64,000 nucleotides of DNA from Nitrospira sp. (GCA_022226955.1 CP092079.1:2941043-3005042); one strand, 5' to 3'; positions 36,273 to 47,719 are shown, counted from the stretch's first letter. The notes: generated from the sequence alone by a model not told the origin. Numbers and translations are program-made.

Positions 36273-37070
36273 GTGCCTCCGGCCCTGCCGCTCATTACTC
36301 TCCTGACCGATTTTGGCACCAAAGATTATTTTGTCGCCAGTATGAAGGGGGTGATCCTCACGATCCACCCTGCCACCCGCATCGAAGATGTCTCCCATCA
36401 CATTACCCCGCATCGAATCGATGAAGCGGCCTATTGTCTTCAGGCCTGCTACCGGACATTTCCCGAAGGCACGGTGCATGTCGTGGTTGTCGATCCCGGC
36501 GTCGGTAGCCAGAGACGGCTGATACTGATCAAAACAAGCCGCTATTACTTTGTGGCGCCGGATAATGGTGTGCTCACGCCGATTCTGAACTTGGAAGAGG
36601 ATATTGAGATCCGGGAAATAGCCAATCAACAATATCGGCTGCCATCCCCTGGCGCGACGTTCCACGGCCGGGATGTGTTTGCCCCGGCGGCAGCCTGGCT
36701 GGCCAAAGGCGTGGAGATAGCGTTATTTGGCCGGTTGATTTCCGATCCGGTCAGAATACATTGGCCCGAGCCCAGGATGATCGAGGGAACGATTATCGGA
36801 GAGATTGTCTACATCGACCGTTTCGGGAATCTGATTTCGAACATTTCCCGCACTCAGATTGAAGGCGGCAAGATCAGCAGGCCGGAGGTTCGGGTGGGAG
36901 CGCATCGCATTGGGCGCATGGCAGAGAGTTATAGCGTGGGGCCGTCCAATAAGTTGCAAGCCGTGATCAATGGCAATGGGATGCTTGAGCTCTTTCTCAA
37001 GGAAGCATCGGCCAGTGAACGATTGAATATTGGTGTCGGGACTGTGGTCGAAATACGTGACGGACCGTAA
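36273..37070 (+). CDS. SAM hydrolase / hydroxide adenosyltransferase family (DUF62)
   Basis: A 265-aa protein of the family that splits S-adenosylmethionine to adenosine and methionine. Signature segments are ITLLTDFGTKDYFVASMKG at the N-terminus (with the catalytic-site Asp), DPGVGSQRR, FVAPDNGVLTP and FHGRDVFAPAAAWLA in the middle, and YIDRFGNLISNI in the C-terminal beta-barrel. Start is GTG, one base after the greA stop. Its stop codon lies 1 bp from that of the convergent lhgO gene. Confidence 0.92.
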   Translation: MPPALPLITLLTDFGTKDYFVASMKGVILTIHPATRIEDVSHHITPHRIDEAAYCLQACYRTFPEGTVHVVVVDPGVGSQRRLILIKTSRYYFVAPDNGVLTPILNLEEDIEIREIANQQYRLPSPGATFHGRDVFAPAAAWLAKGVEIALFGRLISDPVRIHWPEPRMIEGTIIGEIVYIDRFGNLISNISRTQIEGGKISRPEVRVGAHRIGRMAESYSVGPSNKLQAVINGNGMLELFLKEASASERLNIGVGTVVEIRDGP

Positions 37071-37071
37071 G

Positions 37072-38271
37072 CTATCGACGGCGCTGGTCGATGTGGTCGC
37101 ACACGTGCGCGGCGAAGGGCAGTGAGCAGGTGAAAGCCGGTGAGACGGCATTGAGAACGTGCATGGAGCGGCGGTCCCCTTCCAGGACGAAGTCCATTTC
37201 AAGTTTTCTTTTCGTGATGTCGAGAAGCTGGGCCCGAATGCCAGGCCGCCCCCACTTCTGGTAGTTCGATTCCTGCACCCCTTCGGCGAGCACTGAGGCA
37301 AGCTCGACCATCTTGCTGCGGGAGTACTTGGCGATCTCTTCCACGGCGAGGCGCCGATAGTCGAATTGCGCATTGGCCAGCAGTCCGAGCCCGCGGCCCG
37401 CGACCTCCATTAGCTCACCCAGCTTGAAATTGCTGAGACCGTCGTAATTCTCACGCCAGAAGGCCGGAATGGCTGTGGGGCCGATCTTTGCCTTTCCATC
37501 GGCGGTGATGGTGAAGTGGACACCAAGAAACGGGTTCCGCAGGTCGGGAACCGGGTAGATATTGGTGCGGATCGCGCCCGGCGCTTCGTTTGAATAGAGG
37601 TAGAGCCCTTTGAAGGGCAGAATTCGATACTGTTTCGAGAAGCCATAATCGAGTGCGATTTTATCCGCGTACAACCCCGCGGCGTTGACCACATAATCGG
37701 CGGCAATCGCGTCCGAGTTGGTTCGGACTCCTTGATCGGTTCGGCCGACGTAGGCGGTGTCGAATCGTATCTCGATTCCCTCCTGGACGGCGTCGCGCTG
37801 CATGGCATCGACGACGTGCAAGGGATTCACAGTCGAAGTGCGAGGCGAGAACAAGGCGCGCTGGTAGGTTTTGACTCGAGGCTCGATCCGTTTGGCTTCG
37901 GCTTCGGTCAGTTCCTGAATCTCGATCGCGTTCGCCCGGCCGCGTTTCATCAGTTCGTCGAGGGAGGGGAGGTCCTGTTCATCCTTTGCCACAACGAGTT
38001 TGCCGCAGCGATTAAGGGGGATGCCCTTCTGTTCGCAATAGGCGGTCATCCGCTCGTTCCCAATCTTGGTGAACTTCGCTTTCAAGCTATCGGGGGAGTA
38101 ATAGAATCCTGCATGGAGGACACCGCTATTGCGGCCGCTGGCGTGGGCGCCGCATGCGGACTCTTTTTCGATCAGCATGATGCGGGCGTCGGCATGGCGC
38201 GCCTTCAATTCGCGGGCGATGCTCAGTCCGATCACCCCGCCGCCGATCACGAGAAAATCATACAGCCCCAT
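37072..38271 (-). CDS. lhgO: L-2-hydroxyglutarate oxidase
   Basis: An FAD-dependent enzyme of the DAO family that oxidises L-2-hydroxyglutarate to 2-oxoglutarate and passes electrons on. The 399-aa protein has the dinucleotide-binding motif FLVIGGGVIGLSIARELKAR at the N-terminus, SGRNSGVLHAGFYYSPDSLK (LhgO/YgaF hallmark), YVVNAAGLYADKIA, and PFKGLYLYS. No csiD or gab genes are nearby. bioA lies upstream on the same strand, 59 nt away, but the two need not be functionally linked. Confidence 0.9.
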   Translation of the reverse strand: MGLYDFLVIGGGVIGLSIARELKARHADARIMLIEKESACGAHASGRNSGVLHAGFYYSPDSLKAKFTKIGNERMTAYCEQKGIPLNRCGKLVVAKDEQDLPSLDELMKRGRANAIEIQELTEAEAKRIEPRVKTYQRALFSPRTSTVNPLHVVDAMQRDAVQEGIEIRFDTAYVGRTDQGVRTNSDAIAADYVVNAAGLYADKIALDYGFSKQYRILPFKGLYLYSNEAPGAIRTNIYPVPDLRNPFLGVHFTITADGKAKIGPTAIPAFWRENYDGLSNFKLGELMEVAGRGLGLLANAQFDYRRLAVEEIAKYSRSKMVELASVLAEGVQESNYQKWGRPGIRAQLLDITKRKLEMDFVLEGDRRSMHVLNAVSPAFTCSLPFAAHVCDHIDQRRR

Positions 38272-38313
38272 CTGCGCCTCTTATCGTTCGATTGTTTGCT
38301 TGGGTTCACAAGA

Positions 38314-38342
38314 CGAGGCGGTGCCCTGCATCAGACGCCTCG
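38314..38342 (-). terminator. Stem-loop spanning the bioA stop codon
   Basis: CGAGGCG (38314-38320) and CGCCTCG (38336-38342) form a perfect 7-bp stem with a 15-nt loop that contains the bioA stop. The T content after it on the minus strand is weak (TCTTGTG), so termination is possible but not certain. Confidence 0.35.
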
Positions 38343-39713
38343 GTTGAGATGAGTGCAAGTGTCTATGGAATCGGCCAAGATTTCCACCATTCTCGATAAT
38401 TGATCCCGAGACGACGACAGCGGCGGCATCAGGACGATCACATTGCCGATGGGGCGCAGCAAGAGTCCGCGGCGTCGCGCTTCCATGGCGACACGGTGGC
38501 CGGTCCGAGCCTGAAGGGGAATCGCTTCGCGGGTGGTCTTGTTTCGAACGAGTTCGATGCCGGCCATCAAGCCGCGCTGGCGAATGTCGCCCACCAGTGG
38601 CAAATCAGCCAACGGCTTGAGCAGGCGTTTCAAGAGCGCGATCTTGGGGCGCAGGTTTGCCAGGGTTTTTTCTTGGCGGAAGATGCCGAGGTTCGCCAGC
38701 GCGACGGCGCAGCCCAGCGGATTGCCTGTATAGCTATGGCCGTGAAAGAACGTTTTGAATTCTTCATACGTTCCCAGGAAGGCGGTATAGATTTCTTCCG
38801 TGGTCAGCGTGGCGGCCAGCGGCATATAGCCGCCGGTGAGGCCCTTGCTGATCGCCATAAGATCGGGGGCGACGCCCTCGTGCTGGCAGGCGAACATCTT
38901 CCCTGTACGGCCGAAGCCTGTCGCCACCTCGTCGGCGATGAGCAGCACATTGTACTGGGTGCAGAGTTCGCGAATGCGTGTCAGATAGCCGGGTGGAGCC
39001 ATGATCATGCCGGCGGCCGCTTGCACCAGCGGTTCGATGACAAACCCGGCGATCTCGCGATGCCGGGTTTTGAGCAGCCGTTCGATTGGATCGAGGCAGG
39101 CCATTCGGCAAGAGGGATAGGCCAGCTTGAGCGGACAGCGGTAGCAGTAGGGTGGCTCGGCGTCGAGGGTAGGAAATAGAAGGGGTTTGAACCGAGCGTG
39201 AAACAGTTCGATGTTGCCGACGCTGACGGCGCCGATCGTGTCGCCGTGGTAGGCGAGCTTCAAGTGCAGAAACGTATTTTTAGGGCCGGCTTTGGGGTGC
39301 CGCTGTTGCCAATATTGCACGGCCATCTTCAAGGCGACTTCCACGGCAGTTGATCCGTTATCGGAATAGAACACCCGCTTCAGCCCCTTCGGCGCAAGGC
39401 GAATAAGCTCGCGCGCCAGCTGGATCGCTGGCGGGTTGGAGAGGCCGAGGAAGGTCGAGTGCGCGATTTTGCTGAGCTGATGCTTGATGGCCCGGTCGAG
39501 CACCGGGTGCCGATGTCCGTGGAGGTTGACCCAGATTGAGGAGGTGCCGTCCAGATAGGACCGGCCTTCCGTATCGATCAACGTTGAGCCCTTCCCGCGT
39601 TCGATAATCAGCGGAGTTTCCTGTTCCCATTCCTGCATCTGGGTGAAGGGGTGCCACAGATATTGCCGATCCCATTGTGCCAGGGATTTCGTCCGGGGAT
39701 TTTTCTTGTTCAT
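38331..39713 (-). CDS. bioA: Adenosylmethionine-8-amino-7-oxononanoate aminotransferase
   Basis: A PLP-dependent biotin-synthesis enzyme that converts KAPA to DAPA with SAM as amino donor. Starting at ATG 39713 (MNKKNPRTKSLAQWDRQYLW) gives 460 aa, close to family norms; an upstream in-frame extension to 39815 would overlap the lepA promoter and is not favoured. Visible: HPFTQMQEWE, GSSIWVNLHGHRHP, FYSDNGSTAVEVALKMA, LLIADEVATGFGRTGKMFAC (Asp binding the PLP N1), and the PLP Lys in LMAISKGLTGGYMPLAATLT. No other bio genes are in the window. Confidence 0.94.
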   Translation of the reverse strand: MNKKNPRTKSLAQWDRQYLWHPFTQMQEWEQETPLIIERGKGSTLIDTEGRSYLDGTSSIWVNLHGHRHPVLDRAIKHQLSKIAHSTFLGLSNPPAIQLARELIRLAPKGLKRVFYSDNGSTAVEVALKMAVQYWQQRHPKAGPKNTFLHLKLAYHGDTIGAVSVGNIELFHARFKPLLFPTLDAEPPYCYRCPLKLAYPSCRMACLDPIERLLKTRHREIAGFVIEPLVQAAAGMIMAPPGYLTRIRELCTQYNVLLIADEVATGFGRTGKMFACQHEGVAPDLMAISKGLTGGYMPLAATLTTEEIYTAFLGTYEEFKTFFHGHSYTGNPLGCAVALANLGIFRQEKTLANLRPKIALLKRLLKPLADLPLVGDIRQRGLMAGIELVRNKTTREAIPLQARTGHRVAMEARRRGLLLRPIGNVIVLMPPLSSSRDQLSRMVEILADSIDTCTHLNRGV

Positions 39714-39808
39714 GTTGCGCGAGCCCGAGGCTGATACGACAGGAGGCCGATGGCCGAAGTCATCGAAATCGTGAGATGCGAGGCGGATTATACGGGCAGG
39801 TCTTCGCT

Positions 39809-39837
39809 TTGACAACCCGTCGGGCAGTTACTATAAT
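39809..39837 (+). promoter_or_regulatory. Consensus sigma-70 promoter for the lepA operon
   Basis: TTGACA (39809-39814), exactly 17 nt, TATAAT (39832-39837): a perfect match to both hexamers. The start site would fall near 39844, leaving a leader of about 24 nt before the lepA start. Confidence 0.85.
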
Positions 39838-39867
39838 GAGCTGATTTTTGCTGAAAAGAGTCAGGAT

Positions 39868-41667
39868 TTGCAAAGCCTTATACGAAACTTCTCAATCATC
39901 GCCCATATCGATCACGGCAAATCGACCCTCGCTGACAGGCTCCTAGATGCGACCGGCGCAGTGACCGCCCGAGAGGCCAAGGAGCAGATCCTTGATGCCA
40001 TGGATCTTGAGCGGGAGCGCGGCATTACCATCAAGGCGCATGCGGTGGCCATCCGGTACAAGGCCAAGGATGGGAAGACGTATGATTTGCATTTAATCGA
40101 CACGCCGGGCCACGTCGACTTCACCTATGAAGTCTCGCGCAGTCTGGCGGCCTGCGAAGGCGCGCTGTTGCTGGTCGATGCCACGCAGGGCGTGCAGGCG
40201 CAGACCATCGCCAACGTGAATCTGGCCATGGCCAATAACCTGACCATTATTCCCGTCATCAATAAAATCGATTTGGCGAGCGCGGACGTCGAAGGGACCA
40301 AGAATTCCATTTCGGAAGTCTTGCAGCTGGACGCCACCAATGCGATGCCGATCAGCGCCAAAGAGGGCAAGGGGGTGCCGGAAGTCCTCGAAGCGATCAT
40401 CGAGCGGATACCGCCGCCATCGGGAGATCCTGCGGCTCCGTTGAAAGCGCTCATCTTCGATTCCTGGTTCGATAACTATCAAGGCGTCATCGTGCTCATC
40501 CGCGTCGTCGACGGCGAAGTCCGGCCCGGCATGAAGATCAAAGTGATGTCCAACGACCGGGTATTCGAAGTGATGGAAGTCGGCAAGTTCATGCCGAAAC
40601 GGGGAAAGACGACGCAGTTGTTGACGGGCGAGGCCGGCTATCTCTGCGCGAATATGCGCGAAGTGGCGGACGTGAAGATCGGCGATACGCTGACCGACGC
40701 GGTGCGTCCGACGAGCACGCCGTTCCCCGGCTACAAGGAAGTGAAGCCGCTGGTTTTCTGCGGGCTCTATTCGACCGACACGGCGAAGTATGAAGATTTG
40801 CGGGATGCGCTGGTAAAGCTCCGGTTGAACGACTCGTCGTTTGCCTATGAGCCGGAGACGTCGCTGGCCTTGGGGTTCGGTTTTCGATGCGGCTTTCTTG
40901 GCTTGCTGCACATGGAAATCATTCAAGAGCGCCTGGAGCGGGAATACGGGCTTACGCTGATTACGACCGCGCCTACCGTGGTCTATCGTGTGCTGACGAC
41001 CAAAGGCGATGTCTTGGAAATCGACAATCCCGCCGAGCTGCCGGAGCCCAGCAGCATCGAGTCGTTCGAGGAGCCGTTCATTCTCACCACCGTGATTACC
41101 CCCGAGCGCTACATGGGGGCGATCCTCAAGCTGTGCCAGGAGCGGCGGGGCATTCAACGGGATATTCACTTCCTCGATCCGACGCGCGTGGTCATCAGCT
41201 ACGAGATGCCGCTCAACGAAGTCATTCTGGATTTCTACGACAAGCTCAAGTCGCGCACTCAGGGATACGCCTCACTCGACTATGAACTGCTCGGCTACCG
41301 TGAGTCCGATCTCGTGAAGCTGGATATTCTGCTCAACGGCGAGGCCGTCGATGCGCTATCTTTCATCACGCATCGCGACCGTTCGATCTATCGGGGACGG
41401 CAGATGGCGGAGAAGATGAAAGAACTGATTCCCCGCCAGATGTTTGAAATCGCCATTCAGGCGGCGATCGGCACGAAGATCATTGCGCGCGAGACCATCG
41501 GCGCGATGAAGAAGAACGTCATCGCGAAGTGCTACGGCGGCGATATCTCGCGCAAACGGAAGCTGCTGGAAAAGCAAAAAGAGGGGAAGAAGCGGATGAA
41601 GTCCGTGGGGAGCGTGGAGGTGCCGCAAGAGGCCTTCCTGGCATTATTGAAAGTAGGGGATGAATGA
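39868..41667 (+). CDS. lepA: Elongation factor 4 (LepA GTPase)
   Basis: A ribosome-binding GTPase that can back-translocate and assists initiation or assembly. The 599-aa protein has the G domain ([32 protein letters not shown]), EF-G-like domains and the LepA-specific C-terminal domain ([40 protein letters not shown]). The start is TTG with AGTCAGGA upstream; nothing better is in frame. Its stop overlaps the lepB ATG. Confidence 0.97.
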   Translation: MQSLIRNFSIIAHIDHGKSTLADRLLDATGAVTAREAKEQILDAMDLERERGITIKAHAVAIRYKAKDGKTYDLHLIDTPGHVDFTYEVSRSLAACEGALLLVDATQGVQAQTIANVNLAMANNLTIIPVINKIDLASADVEGTKNSISEVLQLDATNAMPISAKEGKGVPEVLEAIIERIPPPSGDPAAPLKALIFDSWFDNYQGVIVLIRVVDGEVRPGMKIKVMSNDRVFEVMEVGKFMPKRGKTTQLLTGEAGYLCANMREVADVKIGDTLTDAVRPTSTPFPGYKEVKPLVFCGLYSTDTAKYEDLRDALVKLRLNDSSFAYEPETSLALGFGFRCGFLGLLHMEIIQERLEREYGLTLITTAPTVVYRVLTTKGDVLEIDNPAELPEPSSIESFEEPFILTTVITPERYMGAILKLCQERRGIQRDIHFLDPTRVVISYEMPLNEVILDFYDKLKSRTQGYASLDYELLGYRESDLVKLDILLNGEAVDALSFITHRDRSIYRGRQMAEKMKELIPRQMFEIAIQAAIGTKIIARETIGAMKKNVIAKCYGGDISRKRKLLEKQKEGKKRMKSVGSVEVPQEAFLALLKVGDE

Positions 41668-42422
41668 GTATGGAGCCGACTCCGCCCAATCTGGAGGATG
41701 TGTCGGGAGTCCCGCCTGGCGCGGCTCCAGCCGAGAGGTCTGTGCCTGAGGCCGCTCGTCCGAACGGAAAATCAATTGTCCGGGAATATGCCGAAGCGAT
41801 TATTGTCGCGATGCTGCTGGCTTTTGCCATCCGGGTTTTTGTCGTGCAGGCGTTCAAGATTCCGTCAGGGTCGATGATTCCCACGCTGTTGATCGGCGAT
41901 CATATTCTCGTCAGCAAGCTGTCCTATGGCGTGCAATGGCCGGCCGACTGCAAACTGCAATGGAACTTCCCCCCAATCAACTGTTACACGTCCACGAATG
42001 TGATGCCGTTCGGCAAGCCGCAGCGGGGCGATGTCATTGTATTTCGTTTTCCGGAAGATGAAGAAAAGGATTTCATCAAGCGCATCGTTGGCACGCCCGG
42101 CGACACGGTACAAATCCGCAACAAGCAGATTTTGGTCAACGGCCAGCTGCTCGACGACCGGGCCTTCACGCAACGCATCGATCCTGGGATTATCGACAGC
42201 ACGGTCAACCCGCGCGATAATTTCGGCCCGGTGACCGTGCCGGAAGGATCCTATTTCGTCATGGGCGACAATCGCGATCAGAGCCTCGACAGCCGGTTCT
42301 GGGGCTATGTGCGGGAAGAGAAAATTCGCGGGAAGGCGTTCAGAATCTACTGGTCCTGGAGCGGCCAGGGGGAGTGGACCGAGTGGGTCCGGTGGGACCG
42401 GTTCGGGAAAGCGATTCAGTAA
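41664..42422 (+). CDS. lepB: Signal peptidase I
   Basis: Cleaves Sec signal peptides on the periplasmic face of the inner membrane. The 252-aa protein has a ~35-residue cytoplasmic leader, one transmembrane helix ([20 protein letters not shown]), the nucleophile Ser in [15 protein letters not shown], the general-base Lys in [16 protein letters not shown], and the box [14 protein letters not shown]. Overlap with lepA (ATGA) shows the common lepA-lepB coupling. Confidence 0.96.
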   Translation: MSMEPTPPNLEDVSGVPPGAAPAERSVPEAARPNGKSIVREYAEAIIVAMLLAFAIRVFVVQAFKIPSGSMIPTLLIGDHILVSKLSYGVQWPADCKLQWNFPPINCYTSTNVMPFGKPQRGDVIVFRFPEDEEKDFIKRIVGTPGDTVQIRNKQILVNGQLLDDRAFTQRIDPGIIDSTVNPRDNFGPVTVPEGSYFVMGDNRDQSLDSRFWGYVREEKIRGKAFRIYWSWSGQGEWTEWVRWDRFGKAIQ

Positions 42423-42473
42423 ACGGGCCCGGCCAGTATCCGAATGATCTGCCAATAGAAGGGCGCACACGTC

Positions 42474-43484
42474 ATGGCTCCGCAGACCACGCAGCCGCAG
42501 GCTGTCTCGCAGAAGGCGCTTCGTCAATATCTCCAGCGGTTTCCTCAAGCCAGTTTGCTGGTGATTGGGGACTTAATTCTCGATCACTATGTGATGGGGC
42601 GGGTGAGCCGGATTTCTCCCGAGGCGCCGGTGCCGGTCGTGCATGTCGAGTCGGAGACGCTGCGATTGGGCGGCGCGGCCAACGTCTTCAATAATATTCT
42701 GGCGCTCGGTGGCAAGGCGGACTTATGCGGCGTGATCGGCGCCGACGAGAGCGGACGGTTGCTGCTCAAAGAGTTGGGCAAGTCGCGCTCCGGCCGGGGC
42801 GGGGTGATTATCGATCAGGATCGGCCCACCACCAGGAAGAGCCGGGTGATCGCCCACAATCAGCAGATCGTGCGGTACGATATGGAAGGCCGGCAGGAAC
42901 TGAAAGGAACGCTTCAGAAACGGCTGCTGCGCTACGTCGAGTCGCGGATTCGTGAGTTGTCCTGTCTCGTCGTGTCGGATTACGCGAAGGGGGTTGTGTC
43001 GGCGGCACTGATGGCGGAACTGACTCGGATGGCGGCCTTGCGCAAGATTCCAATCGTCGTCGATCCGAAGGTTGAACATTTCGGCTACTACAAGGGCGTG
43101 ACGGTGATAACGCCGAACCATCTGGAAGCGACGCAAGCCGCCGGCCTGCATGGCGACGACGATCGGACTATCAATCAGGGCGGCGCGGTGATCCGCCAGC
43201 GGTTGGGTTGCCAGTCGGTGCTGATCACGCGCGGTGAAAAGGGGATGAGTTTGTACGAGGGCGAAGGCGCGCCTTGGCATCTTCCGACGCAGGCTCGGCA
43301 GGTTTATGATGTGACAGGAGCAGGCGATACGGTCATCGGCACACTGGCGCTGGCGCTGGCGACCGGCGCGAGCATGCGGGAAGCGGCCACGCTGGCCAAT
43401 CATGCGGCGGGGATTGTCGTCGGCATGGTCGGTACGGCAACTGTCTCGCCCAAACAGCTGTTGGAGGCAGTCGGCAATGGCTAA
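42474..43484 (+). CDS. rfaE1: D-glycero-beta-D-manno-heptose-7-phosphate kinase
   Basis: A PfkB-family kinase that phosphorylates heptose 7-phosphate at C1 for LPS inner-core heptose. The 336-aa product is the RfaE domain-1-only form; the cytidylyl/adenylyl domain 2 of HldE is absent and not nearby. Motifs: LRLGGAANVFNNILALGGKA, VSDYAKGVVS, IVVDPKVEHFGYYKG, TPNHLEA, and the PfkB end signature YDVTGAGDTVIGTLALALA (catalytic Asp). kdsB begins 8 nt before its stop. Confidence 0.93.
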   Translation: MAPQTTQPQAVSQKALRQYLQRFPQASLLVIGDLILDHYVMGRVSRISPEAPVPVVHVESETLRLGGAANVFNNILALGGKADLCGVIGADESGRLLLKELGKSRSGRGGVIIDQDRPTTRKSRVIAHNQQIVRYDMEGRQELKGTLQKRLLRYVESRIRELSCLVVSDYAKGVVSAALMAELTRMAALRKIPIVVDPKVEHFGYYKGVTVITPNHLEATQAAGLHGDDDRTINQGGAVIRQRLGCQSVLITRGEKGMSLYEGEGAPWHLPTQARQVYDVTGAGDTVIGTLALALATGASMREAATLANHAAGIVVGMVGTATVSPKQLLEAVGNG

Positions 43485-44277
43485 GGCATTGTCCTCTGTG
43501 ACCGTCGTTATCCCAGCCCGCTACGGATCGTCGCGGTTTCCTGGAAAGCCGCTGGTGCAGCTGGCCGGCAAGCCGATGATTCAGCATGTGTACGAGCAGG
43601 CGCGGGCCAGCCGCTCTGTGACCGAAGTCTTGGTGGCGACGGACGATGAGCGGATCAAGCGCGCTGTCGAACAATTCGGCGGCCGGGCCATCATGATGGG
43701 CGGCGAGTACCGGACCGGAACCGATCGTGTGGCGGCGGTGGCGCGGATGTTCGCGGGCGACTGTTTCGTGGATTTGCAAGGCGACGAAATTCCGCTAAAC
43801 CCTGAGCTGCTGTCGGACCTCATCGATCCATTCCTCCAAAGCGGCGCTGAAATGGGCACGTTGAGACGCAAGATGGATGCGACCGACGATCTCCAGAATC
43901 CGGGGATCGTCAAGGTGGTGACGGATAGCAAGGGCTATGCGCTCTATTTCTCGCGCGCGCCCATTCCGCTGGTGCGCGACGATCCGGACCGGCGTGTGGT
44001 CAGCGGGCTGCATTACATTCATCTCGGGGTCTACATCTATACGAAAGAGACGCTTTTGCGTTTTGCCGGGATGCAGACGGGCGCGCTGGAAGATGCGGAA
44101 AAGCTGGAGCAGTTGCGCGCGCTTGAAAACGGGGTCCGCGTCCGTGTGTGGGACACGCCCCATGCGTCGTTGCGCATCGATACCCCCGAGGATGTCCCGG
44201 AGGCCGAAGAAAAATTGCGGCAATACGATTCCCTGAAGCAGGAGCTCAACCTTAACCGGACCGCGCCGAGCCGATGA
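43477..44277 (+). CDS. kdsB: 3-deoxy-manno-octulosonate cytidylyltransferase
   Basis: Activates Kdo as CMP-Kdo for lipid A core assembly. ATG 43477 ([20 protein letters not shown]) is preferred over the frame's earlier codon because the catalytic N-terminus begins there; it gives 266 aa. Motifs: [31 protein letters not shown] (metal Asp), [27 protein letters not shown]. Overlaps rfaE1 by 8 nt and pyrG's upstream ATG region by 4 nt. Confidence 0.96.
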   Translation: MAKALSSVTVVIPARYGSSRFPGKPLVQLAGKPMIQHVYEQARASRSVTEVLVATDDERIKRAVEQFGGRAIMMGGEYRTGTDRVAAVARMFAGDCFVDLQGDEIPLNPELLSDLIDPFLQSGAEMGTLRRKMDATDDLQNPGIVKVVTDSKGYALYFSRAPIPLVRDDPDRRVVSGLHYIHLGVYIYTKETLLRFAGMQTGALEDAEKLEQLRALENGVRVRVWDTPHASLRIDTPEDVPEAEEKLRQYDSLKQELNLNRTAPSR

Positions 44278-44288
44278 TGGGGGCAGCC

Positions 44289-45890
44289 ATGAGCAAGTTT
44301 ATTTTTGTGACAGGCGGGGTGGTGTCGTCGCTGGGAAAGGGATTGGCCTCGGCCTCGATCGGCAATCTCCTGGAGAGCCGCGGGCTCAAGATCACGTTCT
44401 TGAAGCTCGACCCTTATATCAACGTCGATCCGGGCACGATGAATCCCTATCAGCATGGCGAAGTCTTCGTTACGGAAGACGGCGCCGAGACGGACCTTGA
44501 TCTGGGGCATTACGAGCGGTTCACCTCGTTGTCGCTGACGAAGGAAAGCAATTACACGACGGGGCGGATTTATAATTCCGTCATCACGAAAGAGCGCCGG
44601 GGCGACTATCTCGGCGGCACCGTCCAGGTCGTTCCGCACATCACCGACGAGATCAAGCAATGCATCATGCGGATCTCAAAAGGGACCGATGTCACGATTG
44701 TCGAGATCGGTGGGACCGTCGGCGACATTGAAAGCCTGCCGTTTCTCGAAGCCATCCGCCAGATGCCTTACGATGTCGGTCGCGACAATGTCTTGTATGT
44801 CCATCTGACGCTCGTGCCCTACATTGGCGCGGCCGGCGAATTGAAGACCAAGCCCACGCAGCATTCGGTGAACAAGCTGCGCGAGATCGGTATTCAGCCG
44901 CATATTCTGCTGTGCCGCACCGACCGCTACATTCCGCCGGAGATGAAGGGCAAGATCGCGATGTTCTGCAACGTCGAGAAAGATGCCGTCATCACCGCCA
45001 AGGATGTCGAGACGATCTATGAAGTGCCGTTGGTCTTCCGGAAGGAGGGCCTGGATGAGCTGATCGTCCGGCAGTTGCACATCGAGACCGGCCCCCCCAA
45101 TCTGCGCGAGTGGGATGCGATGGTGCAGAAGATCAAGCATCCGAAGCATGAAATCTCCGTCGCGCTGGTCGGAAAATATGCGGGACTGAAGGAATGTTAC
45201 AAGAGTCTGGCCGAGTCGCTGGTGCATGGCGGGATCGACCATGAGACGAAGGTCAATATCACCTGGATCGAGTCCGAGGACGTCGAGCGTCAGGGGACTG
45301 AACGGATTCTGCGCGAGGCCGACGGCATTCTGATTCCCGGTGGGTTTGGGACGCGGGGGGTCGAGGGCAAGATCCTCACCATCAAGTATGCGCGCGAGCG
45401 CGAGGTGCCGTTCCTTGGATTGTGTCTGGGCATGCAATGCGCCACCATCGAGTTTGCGCGGAACGTGGCGGGCCTGGCCGGAGCCAATAGCGCGGAGTTC
45501 GACGAGCGCTCGCCGTATCCCGTCATTCACTTGATGTCCGATCAGCAATCCGTGAGCGAGAAGGGCGGGACCATGCGGCTTGGCTCCTATCTATGCAAGC
45601 TCGGCGAGGGGACGCTGGCGCAGAAGATGTACGGGGTGAACGAGGTCGGCGAACGGCATCGCCACCGGTATGAATTCAATAACGCCTATCGTGAGCAGCT
45701 GGCGGCGAAGGGGCTGGTGTTGAGCGGCCTGTCGCCGGACGGGCGGCTGGTCGAAATCGTCGAGCTCAAGAATCATCCCTGGTTTCTCGCGACGCAGTTC
45801 CATCCGGAATATCGCTCGCGTCCGCCTCATCCGCACCCCTTGTTCAGCGGATTTATCGGCGCGGCGTTGCGCAAAAAATTAGGTCATTAG
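44289..45890 (+). CDS. pyrG: CTP synthase
   Basis: Aminates UTP to CTP, supplying the CTP that KdsB uses. ATG 44289 ([20 protein letters not shown]) is the canonical start with GGGGG six bases upstream; an in-frame ATG at 44274 overlaps kdsB and is less likely. The 533-aa protein has the synthetase domain ([44 protein letters not shown]) and a glutamine amidotransferase domain (Cys in [18 protein letters not shown]; His-Glu in FHPEYRSRP). Confidence 0.97.
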   Translation: MSKFIFVTGGVVSSLGKGLASASIGNLLESRGLKITFLKLDPYINVDPGTMNPYQHGEVFVTEDGAETDLDLGHYERFTSLSLTKESNYTTGRIYNSVITKERRGDYLGGTVQVVPHITDEIKQCIMRISKGTDVTIVEIGGTVGDIESLPFLEAIRQMPYDVGRDNVLYVHLTLVPYIGAAGELKTKPTQHSVNKLREIGIQPHILLCRTDRYIPPEMKGKIAMFCNVEKDAVITAKDVETIYEVPLVFRKEGLDELIVRQLHIETGPPNLREWDAMVQKIKHPKHEISVALVGKYAGLKECYKSLAESLVHGGIDHETKVNITWIESEDVERQGTERILREADGILIPGGFGTRGVEGKILTIKYAREREVPFLGLCLGMQCATIEFARNVAGLAGANSAEFDERSPYPVIHLMSDQQSVSEKGGTMRLGSYLCKLGEGTLAQKMYGVNEVGERHRHRYEFNNAYREQLAAKGLVLSGLSPDGRLVEIVELKNHPWFLATQFHPEYRSRPPHPHPLFSGFIGAALRKKLGH

Positions 45891-46718
45891 ATGAGCCACG
45901 AAGTCCAAATTGGCTCCTTCAAAGTTGGCGCGGGAAATCGCCCGTTCCTGATTGCCGGTCCCTGCGTGATCGAGAGCGAGCAACTGGTGCTGGATACGGC
46001 CGGGAAGATCGCGGAGATCGCTCAGTCGCTCGGTATTCCCTATGTCTTCAAATCCTCGTTCGACAAGGCCAACCGGACCTCCATCAAGTCGTATCGCGGT
46101 CCTGGTATCGAAGAGGGATTGGGAGTGCTCAAAAAAGTGAAGGCGCAGCTGGGTCTTCCGATCCTAACGGATGTCCATACGGAAGAGCAGGCGACGGAAG
46201 CGGGGACAGTGGTCGATGTGTTGCAGATCCCGGCGTTTCTCTGTCGTCAGACCGATCTACTCATTGCGGCGGCCAAGACCGGCAAAGTGGTGAATGTGAA
46301 GAAGGGGCAGTTTCTGTCTCCGCCTGAAATGGCCAATGCGGTGAAGAAGGTGGAAGAGTCTGGGAATCGGCGCATTGTGCTGACGGAGCGCGGCTCGTCG
46401 TTCGGCTACAACAACCTCGTCGTCGATATGCGGTCGTTCCCCATCATGCGCAGCTTCGGCTATCCGGTCGTGTTCGACGCTACCCACAGCGTGCAGTTGC
46501 CCGGCGGCGGGGGCACCAAGTCCAGCGGTCAGCGGGAGTTCGTCGAGCCGCTGGCTTGCGCGGCAGCCGGCGCGGGTGTGGATGGGTTTTTCATGGAAGT
46601 GCATCCCAACCCGGATGAAGCTCTCTCCGATGGGCCCAATATGGTGCCGTTACATCAACTGAAATTCTTGCTTGAGCGGATCATGCGGATATGCGACGCA
46701 GCAAAACCACGGAGCTAA
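45891..46718 (+). CDS. kdsA: 3-deoxy-8-phosphooctulonate synthase
   Basis: Condenses arabinose 5-phosphate with PEP to Kdo 8-phosphate. The 275-aa protein has [69 protein letters not shown] and [20 protein letters not shown]. It starts on the base after the pyrG stop. The Kdo genes kdsB, kdsA and kdsD share this operon, while kdsC (phosphatase) is missing from the window. Confidence 0.97.
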   Translation: MSHEVQIGSFKVGAGNRPFLIAGPCVIESEQLVLDTAGKIAEIAQSLGIPYVFKSSFDKANRTSIKSYRGPGIEEGLGVLKKVKAQLGLPILTDVHTEEQATEAGTVVDVLQIPAFLCRQTDLLIAAAKTGKVVNVKKGQFLSPPEMANAVKKVEESGNRRIVLTERGSSFGYNNLVVDMRSFPIMRSFGYPVVFDATHSVQLPGGGGTKSSGQREFVEPLACAAAGAGVDGFFMEVHPNPDEALSDGPNMVPLHQLKFLLERIMRICDAAKPRS

Positions 46719-47719
46719 AAAAGCCCGCGCCGCCGTCGCCCAAGATCGTCAAAAGTCTGGGCAGTCTGGGCGATGGCAAGCGCGTGCTTGAAATCGAAGC
46801 GCGCGCCGTGCAGGCGCTGGTCGATCGGATGGACCGCACGTTCGAAGCGGCTGTGGATCTGCTGGATCGGTGCAAAGGCAAAGTCGTGGTCTCCGGGATG
46901 GGGAAGTCCGGGTTGATCGGGCAAAAGATTGCCGCGACGCTGGCGAGCACCGGAACCTCTTCGTTCTTTCTTCATCCCGCAGAAGGGGTGCATGGCGACT
47001 TAGGCATGTTGGCCAGGCGCGATGCGCTCATTGCCATTTCCAATAGTGGCGAGACCGCGGAGTTGCTGCAAATCTTGCCCTATGTCCAGCGGATGGGGAT
47101 TCCAGTCATCGGACTGACGGGTCGGATGACGTCCACGTTAGCGAAGCAGAGTCATGTGGCGTTGGATGTGTCGGTGTCGGAGGAGGCCTGTCCGATGGGA
47201 CTCGCGCCGACGGCCAGCACGACGGCGACCTTGGCGCTGGGCGATGCGCTGGCTGTCGCGCTGTTGCAGAAGCGGGGATTCAAGGAACAAGACTTTGCGC
47301 AGTTTCATCCCGGCGGCACATTGGGAAGGCGGTTGCTGGTCAGGGTAAAAGACCTGATGCATGCGGGAGCCGATCTGCCGAAGGTCGATGAGACGGTGGC
47401 CGGTACGACAGCGATGCTGGAGATGACCGCCAAGAAGCTCGGGATGACCACAGTCGTCAATCAAGCCGGAAAGCTGGCCGGGATCATTACCGACGGAGAC
47501 TTGCGGCGGTTCATTCAAGGCGGCGGCGATTTCATCAAGGCGACGGCTCGCGAACTGGCGTCGCGGCATCCGAAGACCATCGGGCCAGACGACCTGGCGG
47601 CCAAAGCGGTGGAAATGATGGAGCGGTTTTCCATTACGACGCTGGTGGTCGTCGAGGGCAATCGGAATATCCGCGGCGTCATTCATCTGCATGATCTGTT
47701 AAAGAACGGCATCGTTTGA
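46691..47719 (+). CDS. kdsD: Arabinose-5-phosphate isomerase (KdsD/KpsF)
   Basis: Converts ribulose 5-phosphate to arabinose 5-phosphate, the KdsA substrate. The 342-aa protein has an SIS domain ([52 protein letters not shown]) and two C-terminal CBS domains ([39 protein letters not shown]). The N-terminal ~15 residues are Lys/Pro-rich and poorly conserved, so the ATG at 46691 (28 nt inside kdsA) is probable but not certain. Confidence 0.95.
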   Translation: MRRSKTTELKKPAPPSPKIVKSLGSLGDGKRVLEIEARAVQALVDRMDRTFEAAVDLLDRCKGKVVVSGMGKSGLIGQKIAATLASTGTSSFFLHPAEGVHGDLGMLARRDALIAISNSGETAELLQILPYVQRMGIPVIGLTGRMTSTLAKQSHVALDVSVSEEACPMGLAPTASTTATLALGDALAVALLQKRGFKEQDFAQFHPGGTLGRRLLVRVKDLMHAGADLPKVDETVAGTTAMLEMTAKKLGMTTVVNQAGKLAGIITDGDLRRFIQGGGDFIKATARELASRHPKTIGPDDLAAKAVEMMERFSITTLVVVEGNRNIRGVIHLHDLLKNGIV